DNA of 64,000 bases from Capitulum mitella (GCA_030062745.1 CP099840.1:9973033-10037032), one strand, 5' to 3'; positions 11,711-23,237 are shown, counted from the stretch's first letter. Numbers and translations: made by a program. Notes: generated by a model from the letters alone, not told the origin.

Positions 11711-13574
11711 ATGCAGTTGTTTGTGCGTGGCCAGCAGCCACATGTGGTGGATGTCAGTGGCGATGAGACGGTGGGCCATCTCCGGGCGCAGCTGTGCGCG
11801 CTGGAGGGCGTGTCGGCGGATGAGGCGCTCCTCTCTGTCGGCGGAGTGGCGCTTTCCGACGACGTTCTGGTCAGCTCCATCCAGGCCGAGATCGAGCTGG
11901 ATGTCGGCCTGAAGGGAGGTGCGTGGTGCAACGGGAGCTGAGCTGAGCTGAGCTGAGCAGAGCTGGGCACTGAGCTCACCATTCAGTGCTTGATACAATG
12001 AAGTCAGTTCTGAATCTGAGTCATTGTCTGCCAAATTAGTTCTGATTCTGACGCAATGGGGGTTTTCCAAAGCTTCGTTGATTTAAAGACTGACATAAGG
12101 GATAATAATGAGTAGACTTCAGAATCATTTCCACTGGAACCATTTCCCAAATGTTATATGCGTGCACATATTGATGCAGCCAAAGGGGAGCCAGAAGCCC
12201 AGCCCCCTTCCCTTTTGGCCCACATTTTTTGATGTTCATTTGCACGGATGCTGCAGTCAATGTGTCTCACCATGCTCCATTTATGGAAATGTGTACCAGT
12301 GATTAGTAGAAGCCGAGTGAAGCCTAACATGCATTGTCTTCCCAGCAGGTGGTTTTTGCATGGTTTTAGTTCTCACTGAGCTCCCCTCCCCCTCCCTTGA
12401 GGAAAATCCCAGCTGCACCCCTGCTTGCACACTATAAATTACAACATTAATTAGCTGTTACTTTTTCAAGAGGCAAAATACTCGTTTATGTGCAAATTTT
12501 AGTAATATCATTAGTCAGATAAGGCCCAAGAATTTACATATGGTTGTTCCATGTACCAGGGATGTAGGATCCTTTACAGTTGGGAGCCTTTGCCCTTTGC
12601 CCTCTCCCCAACTTGCAGCTCAGCATCGCCTGCCCTCTCGCCCCACCTGGCAGCCAGCCTCCCTATTTTTTTCAAAAAAGCAAAGCAAAGTGGCCCAAAG
12701 CCAGCCAGAAATTAGTATTTTGGGGGTGCCCAGGTTGACTGGCACATGGCTGGCCCCCACCCAACTGATTTTGTGATCCTCTGCCCCTGCAATGTGTGGA
12801 AAGTATTTGGCTGTAGTTTACTGTCAGACAGTCATTAACATGTCAAAAGGAGACAAAGTTTGAATGCAGTGTCACAGTACTCTACATGGGCTTTATTAAA
12901 GTCATTGTTATGTAAAGAAATCTGATGTATTGAAATACCTCTGAGGTGGCCAAAGCAGCATCCTTTGTTCATGATGGGTGTGCATTTGGATTGGAAGTAC
13001 ATCTAAAAGTGGCATGCTGTGGGGCCTGATCTAGGACTAATGTGCAGACTGAAGTAAGTCATATAACATAACAGAAATGGCAATGTTGTGTCATATCACC
13101 TTTGTAGTCAGGCTTTGTCATTGTAATCACCTGCTCATGTCGTTCCTTCGTCGGCTGCAGTTGCCGAGATCATAACGGTAGATTTCTTCCGTTCACTCCG
13201 AGATCATAGCGGTGGATTTCCGCATGAACCCTCCATCGCGTTAAATAACACTTGTGATTCATGGTTACGAAGGTGGGCGGGCCTCTTCCACGTCAGCAGG
13301 ACACTGTTTTGGTGTGTGATATGCGTTTTTGGACCGGATCTGATGATTGGCCGGATAACTTGACTTAATGCTGACTTCGATCTGTTTACCAGGCAAGGTG
13401 CACGGATCCCTGGCACGTGCCGGCAAGGTGAAAGGACAGACCCCGAAGGTGGAGAAGCAGGAGAAGCGCAAAAAGAAGACCGGACGCGCTAAGCGGCGCA
13501 TCCAGTACCGCCGCCGGTTCGTCACCGTCGTGCAGACCTTCGGCAAGAAGAAGGGACCGAACGCCAACTCGTAA
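11711..13574 (+). CDS. FAU: FAU: ubiquitin-like protein FUBI fused to ribosomal protein S30 (eS30), two coding exons
   Basis: Coding exons 11711-11918 and 13393-13574 join in phase (G|GC across donor GTGCGT and acceptor TTTACCAG) to give 129 aa. Residues 1-70 are a ubiquitin-like fold starting [20 protein letters not shown] and ending in the processing diglycine LKGG. Residues 71-129 are ribosomal protein eS30, starting [19 protein letters not shown] and ending [11 protein letters not shown], exactly the 59 aa usual for this protein. In known FAU proteins the precursor is cleaved after GG to release S30 for the 40S subunit. The S30 half is strongly conserved, with small changes such as YRRRF where YNRRF is common; the FUBI half is more divergent, as is normal. 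The ATG has the favourable context GCCACCATG. The intron between the two domains holds a short dispersed element. The gene appears intact. Confidence 0.97.
12172..12423 (-). mobile_element. Short dispersed element in the FAU intron
   Basis: Left end GATGCAGCCAAAGGGGAGCC, right end AAAATCCCAGCTGCACCCC. Internal blocks GGCCCACATTTTTTG, TTCCCAGCAGG and TCTCACTGAGCTCCCC occur in the same order in the copies at 2993 and 48950. About 250 bp, longer than other copies because of extra internal sequence. Confidence 0.6.
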
Positions 13575-13591
13575 ATGTATAATTATCCAAA

Positions 13592-13597
13592 AATAAA
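13592..13597 (+). terminator. FAU: FAU polyadenylation signal AATAAA
   Basis: AATAAA lies 18 bases after the S30 stop codon (TAA at 13572-13574). A very short 3' UTR is usual for ribosomal-protein genes. Cleavage would be expected near 13610-13625. Confidence 0.75.
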
Positions 13598-13629
13598 CAC
13601 CGTCATTCAAACCGTCTGTTGAAAAAGGA

Positions 13630-14450
13630 TTTTGAAATGAAGAGAAAGGGTTGCCGTAAAAAGGATTCGGGAATGAAAAGTGGAAAGTTGCCATTATCAG
13701 CATGGGTGGCTAAACGGTTAGCAGTGGCTCTTGGAAAACACCACATGACGTATACATAATTGCTACACGTGGTTGTTCAAGCAGTATGCGATTACTGTCA
13801 TTGTGCCTTGTTGCGTGTCTGTTTTGATAGCCATTGACAATGTCGGTTTGGAACAGTTTTATGCTGCCAGCTTGAATTACACTCTTCCATCATGCAGGAC
13901 AAGTCTTGCTCTTTCAAAAGGGCCTCTTTGTAGTCCATTACACCGAGCCTGTGGACGGCATGCTATCTTACCTCCATGGCAGTCTGGGTTTTGAGTTCTT
14001 TCCATTTATGTCTTTCTATGCTTAAAGTTTCAAGCAGGATTTTGTGTTTTGGTGCACTCCCTGTAGTGTTGTGGCTGGTAGGACCTCCCAAGTGGCCATT
14101 GGGGGCATGACTGGTCGATGCTACAGGCGTGTCTGATGAGGTTCTACGCGTTGAGTCGCCAGAAGCGACCATGAATGATGTGCTGAGAGCCCGTTTTGCC
14201 GCGGGGATTGCCACTTCAACATGGTTGCCAACATATCCCGCTTCCTGTCGCTGGATATGTTGGCAACCATGCCCCCGCTTGTAGCAGGGACGGGGAACGT
14301 GCATCGGAAGGCCATCGGAGAGGGATTTAGAATCCTGTGTCAGTACGGAACTGACTGGGCAAGGGGCGTGAAAAAGGCAAAAACGTTTTCAGATTTTTCC
14401 AGCTCATAAAATCTGCGCTGAATATCCGAAGTCTCCATATTATTTAATTC
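13630..14450. other. Intergenic DNA with an 18-19-bp inverted repeat
   Basis: No exon recognised. At 14220-14238 and 14253-14271 an exact inverted repeat (CATGGTTGCCAACATATCC and its reverse complement) flanks a 14-nt loop. It is too short to name an element. Confidence 0.5.

Positions 14451-14452
<2 letters not shown>

Positions 14453-14512
<60 letters not shown>
14453..14512. repeat. (TA)n microsatellite
   Basis: About 60 bp of alternating TA. AT-rich flanks; no gene within several hundred bases. Confidence 0.95.
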
Positions 14513-14514
<2 letters not shown>

Positions 14515-14719
14515 CATGGTATTCATGTTATAGAGAACAGTTTTAATTGCATTATCCTGCGATATCCAGAGGGAGGCAGATGTTTAAGGCAAACTATAGC
14601 GCACTCTTACCTAAGCTGCACATTTTAAACCTAGCTGATGTGTTGCCGGCAGCCCTCTTGGGCTAATGAGATCTTGAACACAGTCCAGGCCTCTGTCCGC
14701 ACCCCCCCCCCCCCCCACC

Positions 14720-16990
14720 CCACCCTTAGGCTGCGCCAGTAGTGAAGAGTGGGAAAGCTGAGAAGGTGGACCGTAGCAGATGGGCTAGCCCTACCGTGGC
14801 CGTAGAAAAACTGACGAGATCGCTTTTGCTGAGACTACATGGTCACGGTAAAAACAGTCCTGGATCGAGAGGCGCGCAAGCTGCGCACTCAATAAGATCT
14901 GTTTGCACAGCTGGCGGGAAGAAAGTTTCCGGCAAAATGGTGGAGAGGAGAGGAGGAGATCAAGGAAGTACTTGACCGTGAACACCCATCAGAGACTGTA
15001 CAAACCAAAACGCCTACATTAAAATGTATATTATACTATAATATAATACAACTGCGTCACCAGTTTCTGGCCATCGTAGACCAAATCCTGGCAGAGACAC
15101 CTGGTGCGTTCTCCTTGGACGACGGATGCTGGTCGAAGAAATGATGAGACAGTTTGCAACATGTAACGTCAAGGTAAACCTGAAGAATTCTGCATTCCTC
15201 CAGAAGTCGGTTGCGTACGTAAGCCATGAGGTGGGTGGACATGGACTCAATCCATCGCCTAAGAAGGTGAGAGCGATCAGAGACGTGCCAGCGCCGAAGA
15301 CTGTGAGTTGACATCGTCACTGGGACCAGTCGGCTACTACGGAAAGTTCGTGCCCCAGCTGTCTGACAAACTGAAGCCACTCAGCTACGGAAAAGAAACG
15401 AAATGGTCATGGAGCAAGAAATGCCAGAAATCGTTTCAGCAGACGAAAGACGCACTGAAAGGGAGTTGCGTTTGCTCATAACGATCCACAGCAAGCACTG
15501 AAGGCAACAACAGACGCTAGTGCCCACAGAATTGGCTCCGTGTCCAGTCAGATGGACCACAGCGGCATCGAGAAACCGGTCTATTTTGCGCCTAGAACGT
15601 TGACAGAACGGGAAAGAGAATGAGCTCAAGTAGAGAAACAAACTGAGTATTATCCTTGGAATCAAGAGGTTCCACTAGTTTGCATATAGAAGAAAGTTCA
15701 TTCTGAAGACTGACGCCCAGGCTCTGGTATTTTTTCTCAGCATCTTTTCACCAAAGAAAGAAGTGCAAAAAAGCCGGCAATCGCAGCTGCCGGAGTCAAG
15801 AGATGGGCGCTGCTCCTTGCGACCTACGACTATGACATCGTCTACCGACGTAGCAACAGTTACAGCAATGCTGATGAACCGTCGCGCCTCATTGTCAAGA
15901 CGGTTAAGAACATCCCTCGGTCACGGGAACTCCTCCACAGTTGGGTGGGAGGGATAAAGAAGCATTTCAGGTGAATTCTTTCCATTCAACGTCCATAGGG
16001 TGAATGTTAACCTTAAAAAAAAGTTAAGGGGAAGCTGCCCATCGCTTCCCGCGCTTTTGGAAAATTCTATCAGGACAGGTGGAAGAAGGGAGGTTTTGAA
16101 TCAAACCAACCGGCAAACTTTCTAGTGATGTACAACAGCACTTCACACTGCACCGCCGGAAGGTTTACCGCGGAACTGTGCATTGGTAGGAGGTTGCTGA
16201 CAAGACTCAGCGAGGTGAAGCCAGCCGAAACACATGAGCATGTCAGGGGGAAATCAAAGCAGTTAAAATAATTTGGCCACCGTCGCCCCACTTTCTGAAA
16301 CTTTCCAGCACCTGTTGTGTCACTTGTTGCGACGTTGCAGTCACTGACGAAATGATCTAAACCTCTGCTTCTCGAAGGAATACTTGGTCTCGTTTTTCGC
16401 CATTAGGTGGTTTATGCAGGCTTCACAGAAAATATACAAACCTTGACAGTTACAAACTATGTCCAAACATCTCAGGCCAAGCAATGTTGGCAGACCGCCA
16501 GAACTCTGAGTAACGGGCCAATGACGGCACCTGGTCTACCACATGCTGCTGTAGACAATGCAGGTGACTGTTTCCGCATGCCAAGTCAGTCTGTTCACAA
16601 ATGGACATCACTGGTATAACACAAGGCTAATGAAGTGCATTTGTCGCGGGCGGCGAAGAGTGGTGAACCGGCGCCGGCAATCGCGCAACAGCGACTCGTC
16701 TGCTGAGCCGGGCTGTGATCTTTCCTCCGCGAGTGACGGCGGTGTCCAGTGGCGCGTGGACGCCGGCCGGCCACCTAGCCATCCGCCGAACGGCCGGGGC
16801 GAGTCGAGAGGTGACGGTAGTGTGGCGGGCCAATACGAAACGTCACCGCCCGGAGCGTTCGCGGCCGCGCCCGACGTCGGGCTCGCTTGAGCTCTCTTGT
16901 GGGAGCGCGTTTGACCAGCTGCATTGTCAAGACATAATGAAACCGTTCCCTGGATGTCGATGCTCTCTTTTGACATAATTTTCAAGCGCG
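14720..16990 (+). pseudogene. Decayed Gypsy-type Pol: reverse transcriptase, RNase H, integrase tail
   Basis: Consecutive plus-strand blocks in several frames follow the Gypsy Pol order. RT: KVDRSRWASPTVAV near 14767, LTVNTHQRLYKPKRL near 14970, and a degraded YLDD region (SLDD) near 15110. RT end: FATCNVKVNLKNSAFLQKSV near 15150, then KVRAIRDVPAPKTV, then a stop or frameshift at about 15309 and VGYYGKFVPQLSDKLKPL. RNase H: ATTDASAHRIGSV near 15510, PVYFAPRTLTERERE near 15580 and RWALLLATYDYDIVYRR near 15805. Integrase C-terminal part: NFLVMYNSTSHCTAGRFTAE near 16115 with GRRLLTRLSEVKPAETHEHV. Many stops and a TA-rich insertion near 15030 show it is dead. The GC-rich tail at 16630-16920 may be its 3' end, but nothing there is diagnostic. 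Confidence 0.85.
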
Positions 16991-17334
16991 TGCTCCTGAT
17001 TTTTATTTTTTATTTTTTTGGTTAGGATGGCGCCCCGACTTTTGACAATGAATTTGGCCCCTAGGTGTAACGGCACAGGCATAATTGGAGAGTTCCGAAG
17101 CGGAGGGGGTCCACATAGGACTTATGACCGTTTGTTTCCAGTCCTTGACGTAAGCCTAATGCTAAAATCCCTGAATATTTGAGGGGCCCCGGGCTTTCCC
17201 CATTATTTCCCCAGGATCGCCACCGATGGCCTCAGGTCCATATTAGAAATGCTACCTGCATATCGACACCCCATGATCGACACAGATGCGCAGCCAGAAG
17301 GGCAGTAAGTAGGTTATAGCTCCCCCCTCCCGCG

Positions 17335-17820
17335 CCGCAGTTCAGAAGACCCATTTCAGGTCCGGAAAAGGCCCATCTTATGTCTGGAAGGACCCATTTC
17401 AAGTCAGGAAAAATCCCATGCCAGTTTCGGGCTCGGAAAGGGCCCATCTCATGTCTGGAAAGGGTCCATCGTAGACTCAGAAACGGCCCGTGTCAGGTTT
17501 GGAACGCGTTCATTTTGGTCTCAGAAAGTAAACATTTCAGACCCGGAAAAATCCCAACTCAGCTCTTAGGCCCAGAAGGGCACATCTCAGGTCCAGAAAC
17601 GACCCGTCTTAGGCTCAGAAACGGCCCATCTCAGGTCCGGAAAGGGCCCATGTTTGGGCCAGAAAGGGCCTATCTTCGGCTAAGAAAGGCCCAATCTCAG
17701 TCCTGGGTAGAACTCATCGTCACCTCAAAATAAAAAAAAAACACGGCCCATCTCAGGTTCGGAAAGGGTCCATTTTAGGCTCAGAAAGGGCGCAGCTCAG
17801 GTCCGGAAAAGGCCTATGAA
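17335..17820. repeat. Minisatellite, about 28-30 bp unit, degenerate
   Basis: Repeated blocks of the type CCCATCTCAGGTCCGGAAAG alternate with GGGCCCAT and CTCAGAAA variants, roughly 16 units. It produces a spurious open frame rich in Arg, Gly and Pro (17380-17733) that should not be taken as a gene. Confidence 0.85.
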
Positions 17821-17960
17821 AAAGACCTACTCTTGGACCTGGGAACCCAGAGGCCCAGGACCCAGAGGCGCACCCAGGGGGAAGACTTATGGGCTGGAGC
17901 ATCCTCCCTCGCCTTGTCATCAGAGCATGTCTACATCGAGATTTAAAACACTGTAGCACG

Positions 17961-18206
17961 TGGCCTCTCGTCTACCAGGAACTGCATAGGATAAAGCAAA
18001 CAATCACAAACAACTACACCATAGCATCGATTGACGAACACATATAAAAGGCCATCACCGAACACCTGAGGCCTGCCAAACAACCTGAACAAGATATTAC
18101 TATCTTTGACCTGTACTACAACAGCACCATGTCATCAGGATACAAAGAAGACGAACAAACACCGCAAAACATCAGACGTAACTGCCTGACAACACAACCT
18201 GGCTAA
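17961..18206 (+). pseudogene. Penelope-like retroelement ORF, upstream fragment
   Basis: Plus-strand frame from 17961 reads YQELHRIKQTITNNYTIAS, IDEHI, a stop, KAITEHL, and later FDLYYNSTMSSGYKEDEQT. This resembles the linker between reverse transcriptase and the terminal GIY-YIG-like domain in a class of invertebrate retroelements that I associate with Penelope-like elements. The following GIY-YIG-like part lies at 19530, so the ORF is split by about 1.3 kb of foreign DNA. An internal TAA and frame loss after 18206 show decay. Class assignment rests on recalled motif resemblance. Confidence 0.45.
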
Positions 18207-18639
18207 AGGTAAGTTTCTGCCTGACGAAACCGCAAACAATCCTTTGTATAATTGCCACCAATGTAAAGAATGTATCATCCTGTTTCTAACCGTACTTTCC
18301 ACTACTTGATTTTCTAAAAAAATAACAACAAAATCGTAACGATAACGTACCACACAGTAATACCCTGCTGCAGTCGACTGGCGGAGAACAACATTATTCC
18401 GCGGCGGAAAATGTAGTGCTGCCAAGGTTAAGGTTATTGACATCAGGATGTGTAGACCCTGCATGCATCTTCAAGCGATTAATGACGTCATATATATGAA
18501 AATTCTATTCTGTTGCCACAAACTGAACTTGGAGAAACTGCTGAATTATTACGCCGTTACATTATTGTATTAGATAATTGTTGGGATATCTGATATCAGT
18601 ATTATTACATTATGACATTTAATACTCGTTAGATTAGGT

Positions 18640-19021
18640 TGCTAGGTTGGGTTGTGCTGGGCTAGGTTAGATAAGGTTAGGTTAGGTTAGGTTAGGTTAG
18701 GTTAGGTTAGGTTACTATGTTAGGCTAGGGTAAATTTTTATTTATTGTTTTATTTCACTTCCTAATATTTTCCAGTTTTGTTCCGTGATTTCTTGTGCTG
18801 GGCTAGGTTAGATAAGGTTGGTTTAGGTTAGGTTAGGTCAGGTTAGGATAGGTTAGGTTAGGATAGGTTAGGTTAGGTTAGGTTAGGCCAGGCTAGGTTA
18901 GGTTAAGTTAGGTTAGGTTAGGTTAGGTTAGGTTAGGTTTGGTTACTATGTTAGGCTAGGGTAAATTTTTATTTATTGTTTTATTTCACTTCCTAATATT
19001 TTCCAGTTTTGTTCCGTGATT
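18640..19021. repeat. Tandemly duplicated TTAGG-rich unit
   Basis: Two copies in direct orientation (about 18648-18795 and 18793-19021) share GTGCTGGGCTAGGTTAGATA, a (GGTTA)n tract of different length, then TTACTATGTTAGGCTAGGG and an AT-rich tail ending TTTTGTTCCGTGATTT. This is interstitial telomere-like DNA duplicated together with unique flanks. Confidence 0.9.
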
Positions 19022-19529
19022 TTTTTTAAAATATTTTATTTCACTGCTTTTTATTTTTTTGCATTTTTCAAATTGCAACTACACTGCCATCTTTGTAATA
19101 TTTTTACTTTTATCATTACTATTATTATTATCATTATTATTAACAACAGTTAACTTTTTTATTTTAAAGATAATTTATACCGTATTAGTTATTTCCCCAA
19201 ACTTTTTTATTACTCTTGATTGGACCTTGAGTCCGACCGACGACCCATCAGCGTCGAGACTGTCGAGACTGTCGAGACTGTCGGACTGTCGAGATCTCAC
19301 GTAAACAAACTATTTAACGCAGAAACGTCAAAAATCCCTACGCGAGCGTCTGGCGGTTAGCATACCAGTGACGACACAATCTGTTTCGGGGAAATAATGT
19401 GTGTTTCAGGTTTTTCCGGCTGAAATCGTAAGTAATACTTATCAGTATTGCATTTGAAACGCCATGCAACCACTGCTATGATTATTTTCCCTCGAAGTAA
19501 GCGCTCGGTCAAAATCTTACTGTTGACCA

Positions 19530-19820
19530 GTGAGCATTAGCCTCACAACTACAACACTCAGGAGACGACTCACTGTGCACCTACAGAACGGAGGCCCACT
19601 CACACACACTGAGAAGCACCACAACACACCACTTACCAGGAAGACACCAGTAGGTAGCACAAAGATCCTGGCCAAAACACAAAGCAAGCGGCTCCTCAAC
19701 GCCCCGGAAGCCATCTACATCAGAGAATATGACCCCATTATCAACAGCGAAATCAACGCACGCAAAACGTTGTCACTGTATGAGGGTACGCCGCTGGGCC
19801 ATAACATAAACAGGCGGTGA
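19530..19820 (+). pseudogene. Penelope-like retroelement ORF, GIY-YIG-like C-terminal fragment
   Basis: The 96-aa frame begins near SISLTTTTLRRRLTVHLQNG, which fits the 'YIG-T-L-RRL--HL' signature of GIY-YIG endonucleases fused to Penelope-like reverse transcriptases. It continues with LTRKTPVGSTKILAKTQSKR, LNAPEAIYIREYDPIINSEI and ends in NARKTLSLYEGTPLGHN, a characteristic end region of these ORFs including the conserved E-A-IR catalytic helix. The frame is intact over this stretch but cut off at its 5' side. Downstream, at about 20004, is a motif resembling the hammerhead ribozyme reported in such elements. Confidence 0.6.
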
Positions 19821-20003
19821 TGACCGGAACCTACGAGTGACGTGTGCAGAATGTGTATATTGCACATACAAGCGTCTGCATTTACAGAATAGGATATACA
19901 GAAAAGCGTCCAAGTAGTGGAAAATGTGTTGTATATATAGCGCAAGACACAAGGCTGAATAATGTTAGACAGACTTGGGCACAATTACTTATTTCTTAAA
20001 AAT

Positions 20004-20036
20004 GTCCGAGGGTAAGACGAAACGTCGGTACTGATA
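20004..20036 (+). ncRNA. Possible degenerate hammerhead-ribozyme motif
   Basis: GTCCGAGGGTAAGACGAAAC then GTCGGTACTGAT follows the retroelement ORF. The GAC-GAAAC junction and following GTC fit parts of the hammerhead core (stem II closing pair, GAAA box, GUC cleavage triplet), but the expected CUGANGA box upstream reads CTTAAAAA. Hammerheads are known in the terminal repeats of Penelope-like elements, which is why the context matters. If real, this copy is inactive. Confidence 0.3.
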
Positions 20037-20084
20037 TGAATATAGATATAGAATGAACGACATAATTGCACCCCAGCCAGCAGT

Positions 20085-20195
20085 CCCAAATGGGACCCAT
20101 GTGGGCTGCATGTGGGGCAAGTGGATTTATGTGGGCTTGGGCTGCAGGTGGGCTGGTATCTGGACCCCATATGGGACCCAGATGGGTCAGTTCGC
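20085..20195. repeat. Short CCCATGTGGGCTGCATG-type repeat block
   Basis: Repeated 11-12 bp words (CCCATGTGGGCTGCATGTGG, GTGGGCTTGGGCTGCAGGTG, GACCCCATATGGGACCCAG). It is the reverse complement type of the larger array at 22.5-22.9 kb. Immediately right is GCAGTGGCGCACCCAGGATT, another dispersed-repeat end. Confidence 0.7.
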
Positions 20196-20199
20196 ATGC

Positions 20200-21290
20200 A
20201 GTGGCGCACCCAGGATTTTTTCTACACGTTTGGTCGAGCCCCAAGCTCTCCATTGATTTAGTGCATAAGGTCGATCTTAAGTTTTGTTTTTTATGTTAAA
20301 AAGTGCAGCTTTCGTCCCACAGGGTCTGATCCTCCAGGCGTCCTCCCCTGAGCGCGCCATTGTTCGTAGATGTAGATAGATGGCGTCAGTAACACTGTTG
20401 GTGACAAAACATTTCATTGGAAAATACTGATTTTCAGTTTTACTAATGCAAAGTAGTAACTCTACATGATTTATATTTGTACATTAAATGGTTACACAAA
20501 AAAACACAGTGTAAAAACGCCGCATTATTTAAATCCGAGTCTAGCAAGCCATAATTTGTAACCATGTGGCGACCATTTTCAAAAGCCTTCCCGTTCACAT
20601 AACATTACCGGATGATTTAGGCCCATCTGCAATTTTGACGTTAATATTTGGGTAGCCAAAAAAATTCCGCTAGTATTTGGATACCACAAGGTGCTTGAAG
20701 TTTAAAGGTAGATATTCCCCGCATCCCGAGAAATAATACGCACGGTGATTTATTTTTCATTCCAGCCACGTATGGAGAAAATTGCAGCTGTGACCTAATT
20801 GGAAGTGCACCAATTTCCCTACATACACCAAGTGTTTCACATTTCTGTATAGTGCCCATACAGTGAATGTTGGTAAACATTGACTGTGCTACTTTTGAAG
20901 TACGTGAATATGAACAGTTGATCAGAGATTCAATGTATGCACTATTTTGATCTCGAGGACGTCACTGTTTAGTCATATGCATTATGTTTATACCAGTAAC
21001 AGTAAATTTAGATGGGGAGTACTAGATGTATGCTTTATTGTTGGTTTACTTTTATGTGTTCTTATTCGTGTGTTTGCTGAGTATCGTTTTTAACATGCCC
21101 TTCCTTTTAACTTTGACGCAACACTTGGAAGAGTCATTTTAGCAATGAAATGTGTTTACTGTCAGTACAGACATACACCAGTGGTAGTATAATGTGTGTC
21201 ACGAAATTGGATCGCTTCTGCCTTTTCACTGGACGCGATGGACCACGTTGTAGAACAGGGTAACAGTTGTGTCATGGTGCATACTCTATG
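20200..21290. other. No gene recognised
   Basis: Mixed-composition DNA without convincing exons, RNA genes or arrays. Only the GCACCCAGGATTTTTT dispersed-repeat end at about 20206-20225 stands out. Confidence 0.4.
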
Positions 21291-21298
21291 TCTTCAAG

Positions 21299-22318
21299 GG
21301 CAGTAAAGCGAAATACGGAGTGCTCGGGAGTATCAGAAGCGATGTGGAACGCGCTGTGGGGAAGTGGTTCACCGGTGGCCGGGACCAGGACGGCGGCCGG
21401 AAACGACGCCAGCGGGCCACGCTACCGGCCAACCACTCGCCGATCATCGAAGGTGGCCCGATGAGCAGCTGCCGGCACACCCAGTGAGCGGGACTACAGA
21501 CTAGACGCGACCTGACGGCCGATTAGACGAGGGCCTGATGGTGTCGCAGGCATTGGAGATGCTGGAACGGCATGCTGCCAATGGTGCTATAGCTGCGTGA
21601 GACGTTAGACCGCCCGCTATGGAATGTGACTTCAGTGCAGACGCGCATGCAATGTGACCAGTGCAACGCAGCAACAGAGACGGTTTGCGGGAGCGGATGG
21701 ATGGGACAGGGTGTTAACGATTTGACAGGTAAAGGAGTGGTTCGAGAGACGCCCCGACAAGGCTGCCGTGCAAAGAACGTAGAGGTGGTGCGTCAACTAC
21801 GGGAGGAGTTGACTTGCATCGACCGAGTGATGTGCTGTAGCCGGAGACTTGCGATTTGGCGTGCATAGCGGTTGGGCAGGCGATGTGTGCTGCGTCTTGT
21901 GCTGGCACATGGCGGTGCAAAAGTGCCACCCGGTTGTTGTTAAGTGTTTAGTCTGCAAAGTCGTGTGTTTCGAGTTGACTGGGGCAAGTAGCGTAAGTCT
22001 TTACTTTTCGGCGGCGATTCCAGCGCTGCCACGACCCATAACTGAGCAGTCCGATGTGTCTTGCACATCTGCGACGTTCAGTATCAGAAAGTTTTAAGTT
22101 AATTTTAGTTTCATGCCTTTCGCAGGGCGTGTTCTTCCTTGCTAAGGCAGCAAGGCAGTTTAGAGAGGACGGCAAATATGTATGTATTGACATTTGGTGT
22201 GCGCAGCGTAGCTTTAGCGCTGTCATCTTGTTGGCGTATGTGGAACCTTTGCGGTCGGGTTTTGTAGCTAGCCAGTCAGTCTCCGTACGTCTGGTTGCTG
22301 ACACTGCTTGTTAATAAA
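21299..22318 (+). CDS. Candidate terminal exon of an unrecognised gene (coding about 21299-21487)
   Basis: After a possible acceptor (ATGTCTTCAAG, ending about 21298) a frame reads GSKAKYGVLGSIRSDVERAV, then KWFTGGRDQDGGRKRRQR and ends PIIEGGPMSSCRHTQ at a TGA (21485-21487). Codon third positions are G/C-rich as in the FAU and SMPD2 exons, and the frame lies in an isolated GC-rich island. About 830 bases further on is TTAATAAAGG (about 22312), a possible polyadenylation signal for a long 3' UTR. I do not recognise the protein; the hydrophilic, basic tail could be a cytoplasmic C-terminus. No upstream exon was found. It may be a chance frame. Confidence 0.25.
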
Positions 22319-22524
22319 GGTGGAGCTGTAAGGGTCAGTATTTAACAAATGCGATTGGTAACGCAGAACATCAGTAGACAAATCCGGTCCACATGATTAC
22401 TGGAGATGTGTGGCTGCTTTGTCCCGTGTCCGTCGTAGCGAAATATGTATCACATGCGCCCCGGATTCAGCCAGGGGCGGCCATGATTGACCACGCGCGT
22501 CACAGGTCAGGCTCAGATAAACTG

Positions 22525-22895
22525 ATGGACCCAGAGACAGCCCATGCGCACCCAGTTGAGCCCACATGTAGCCCAGATGAAGCCTACACGCAGCCCAGAT
22601 GAAGCCCACATGCAGCCTAGATGAAGCCCACACACATCCTAGATGAAGCCCACGCTGACCCCACATACAGCCCACATGAAGCCCATACAAATCCTAGGTG
22701 AGCCCACATGGGTCCCACATATGGTCCAGATGAAGCCCAAACAAACCCCAGGTGAGCCCATATACGGCCCAGATGAAGCCCACACACACACATCTGGGAC
22801 CCATTTGGTTTCAGGGGACATACCCGTACGGGTAGCCCAGATGGGCCCCACATGGGTGCCCGTATACAACCCAGATGGGCCCCATTTGGGATTGT
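22525..22895. repeat. Minisatellite of CCCAGATGAAGCCCACA-type words
   Basis: Successive words such as GCCCAGATGAAGCCCACATG, CAGCCCACATGAAGCCCATA and GAGCCCACATGGGTCCCACA with a 10-12 bp sub-period and a 30-45 bp higher-order period. It yields spurious Trp/Gly-rich frames on the minus strand. The right end (CCCATTTGGGATTGTTGGCT) mirrors the left end of the block at 20.08 kb. Confidence 0.85.
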
Positions 22896-22970
22896 TGGCT
22901 GGGACGTTTCCTAATTTTAATGACTAGGCATCGTTCTAAACGAGCACAACAACAAAGCGAAGAATATAAT

Positions 22971-23164
22971 CCGAAAACTTGAACGCACCCAAAAAAGACT
23001 ACCAATGCCGGGTACGCTGTTGTTTGTTAACGAAATTTGCATATACGTTATATATATACGCATGTGTATATATATACATATATATACGCGAATTTATGCA
23101 TATATATATATATATACATTTATATGTATATATATGAATACATATATGAATATATATATACGCA

Positions 23165-23237
<73 letters not shown>

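Noticed and set aside
17380..17733. 117-aa open frame
   Set aside because: It is a translation of the 28-30-bp minisatellite, not a gene.
22617..22927. Trp/Gly-rich frames on both strands
   Set aside because: They arise from CCCAGATG/CCCACATG repeat words.
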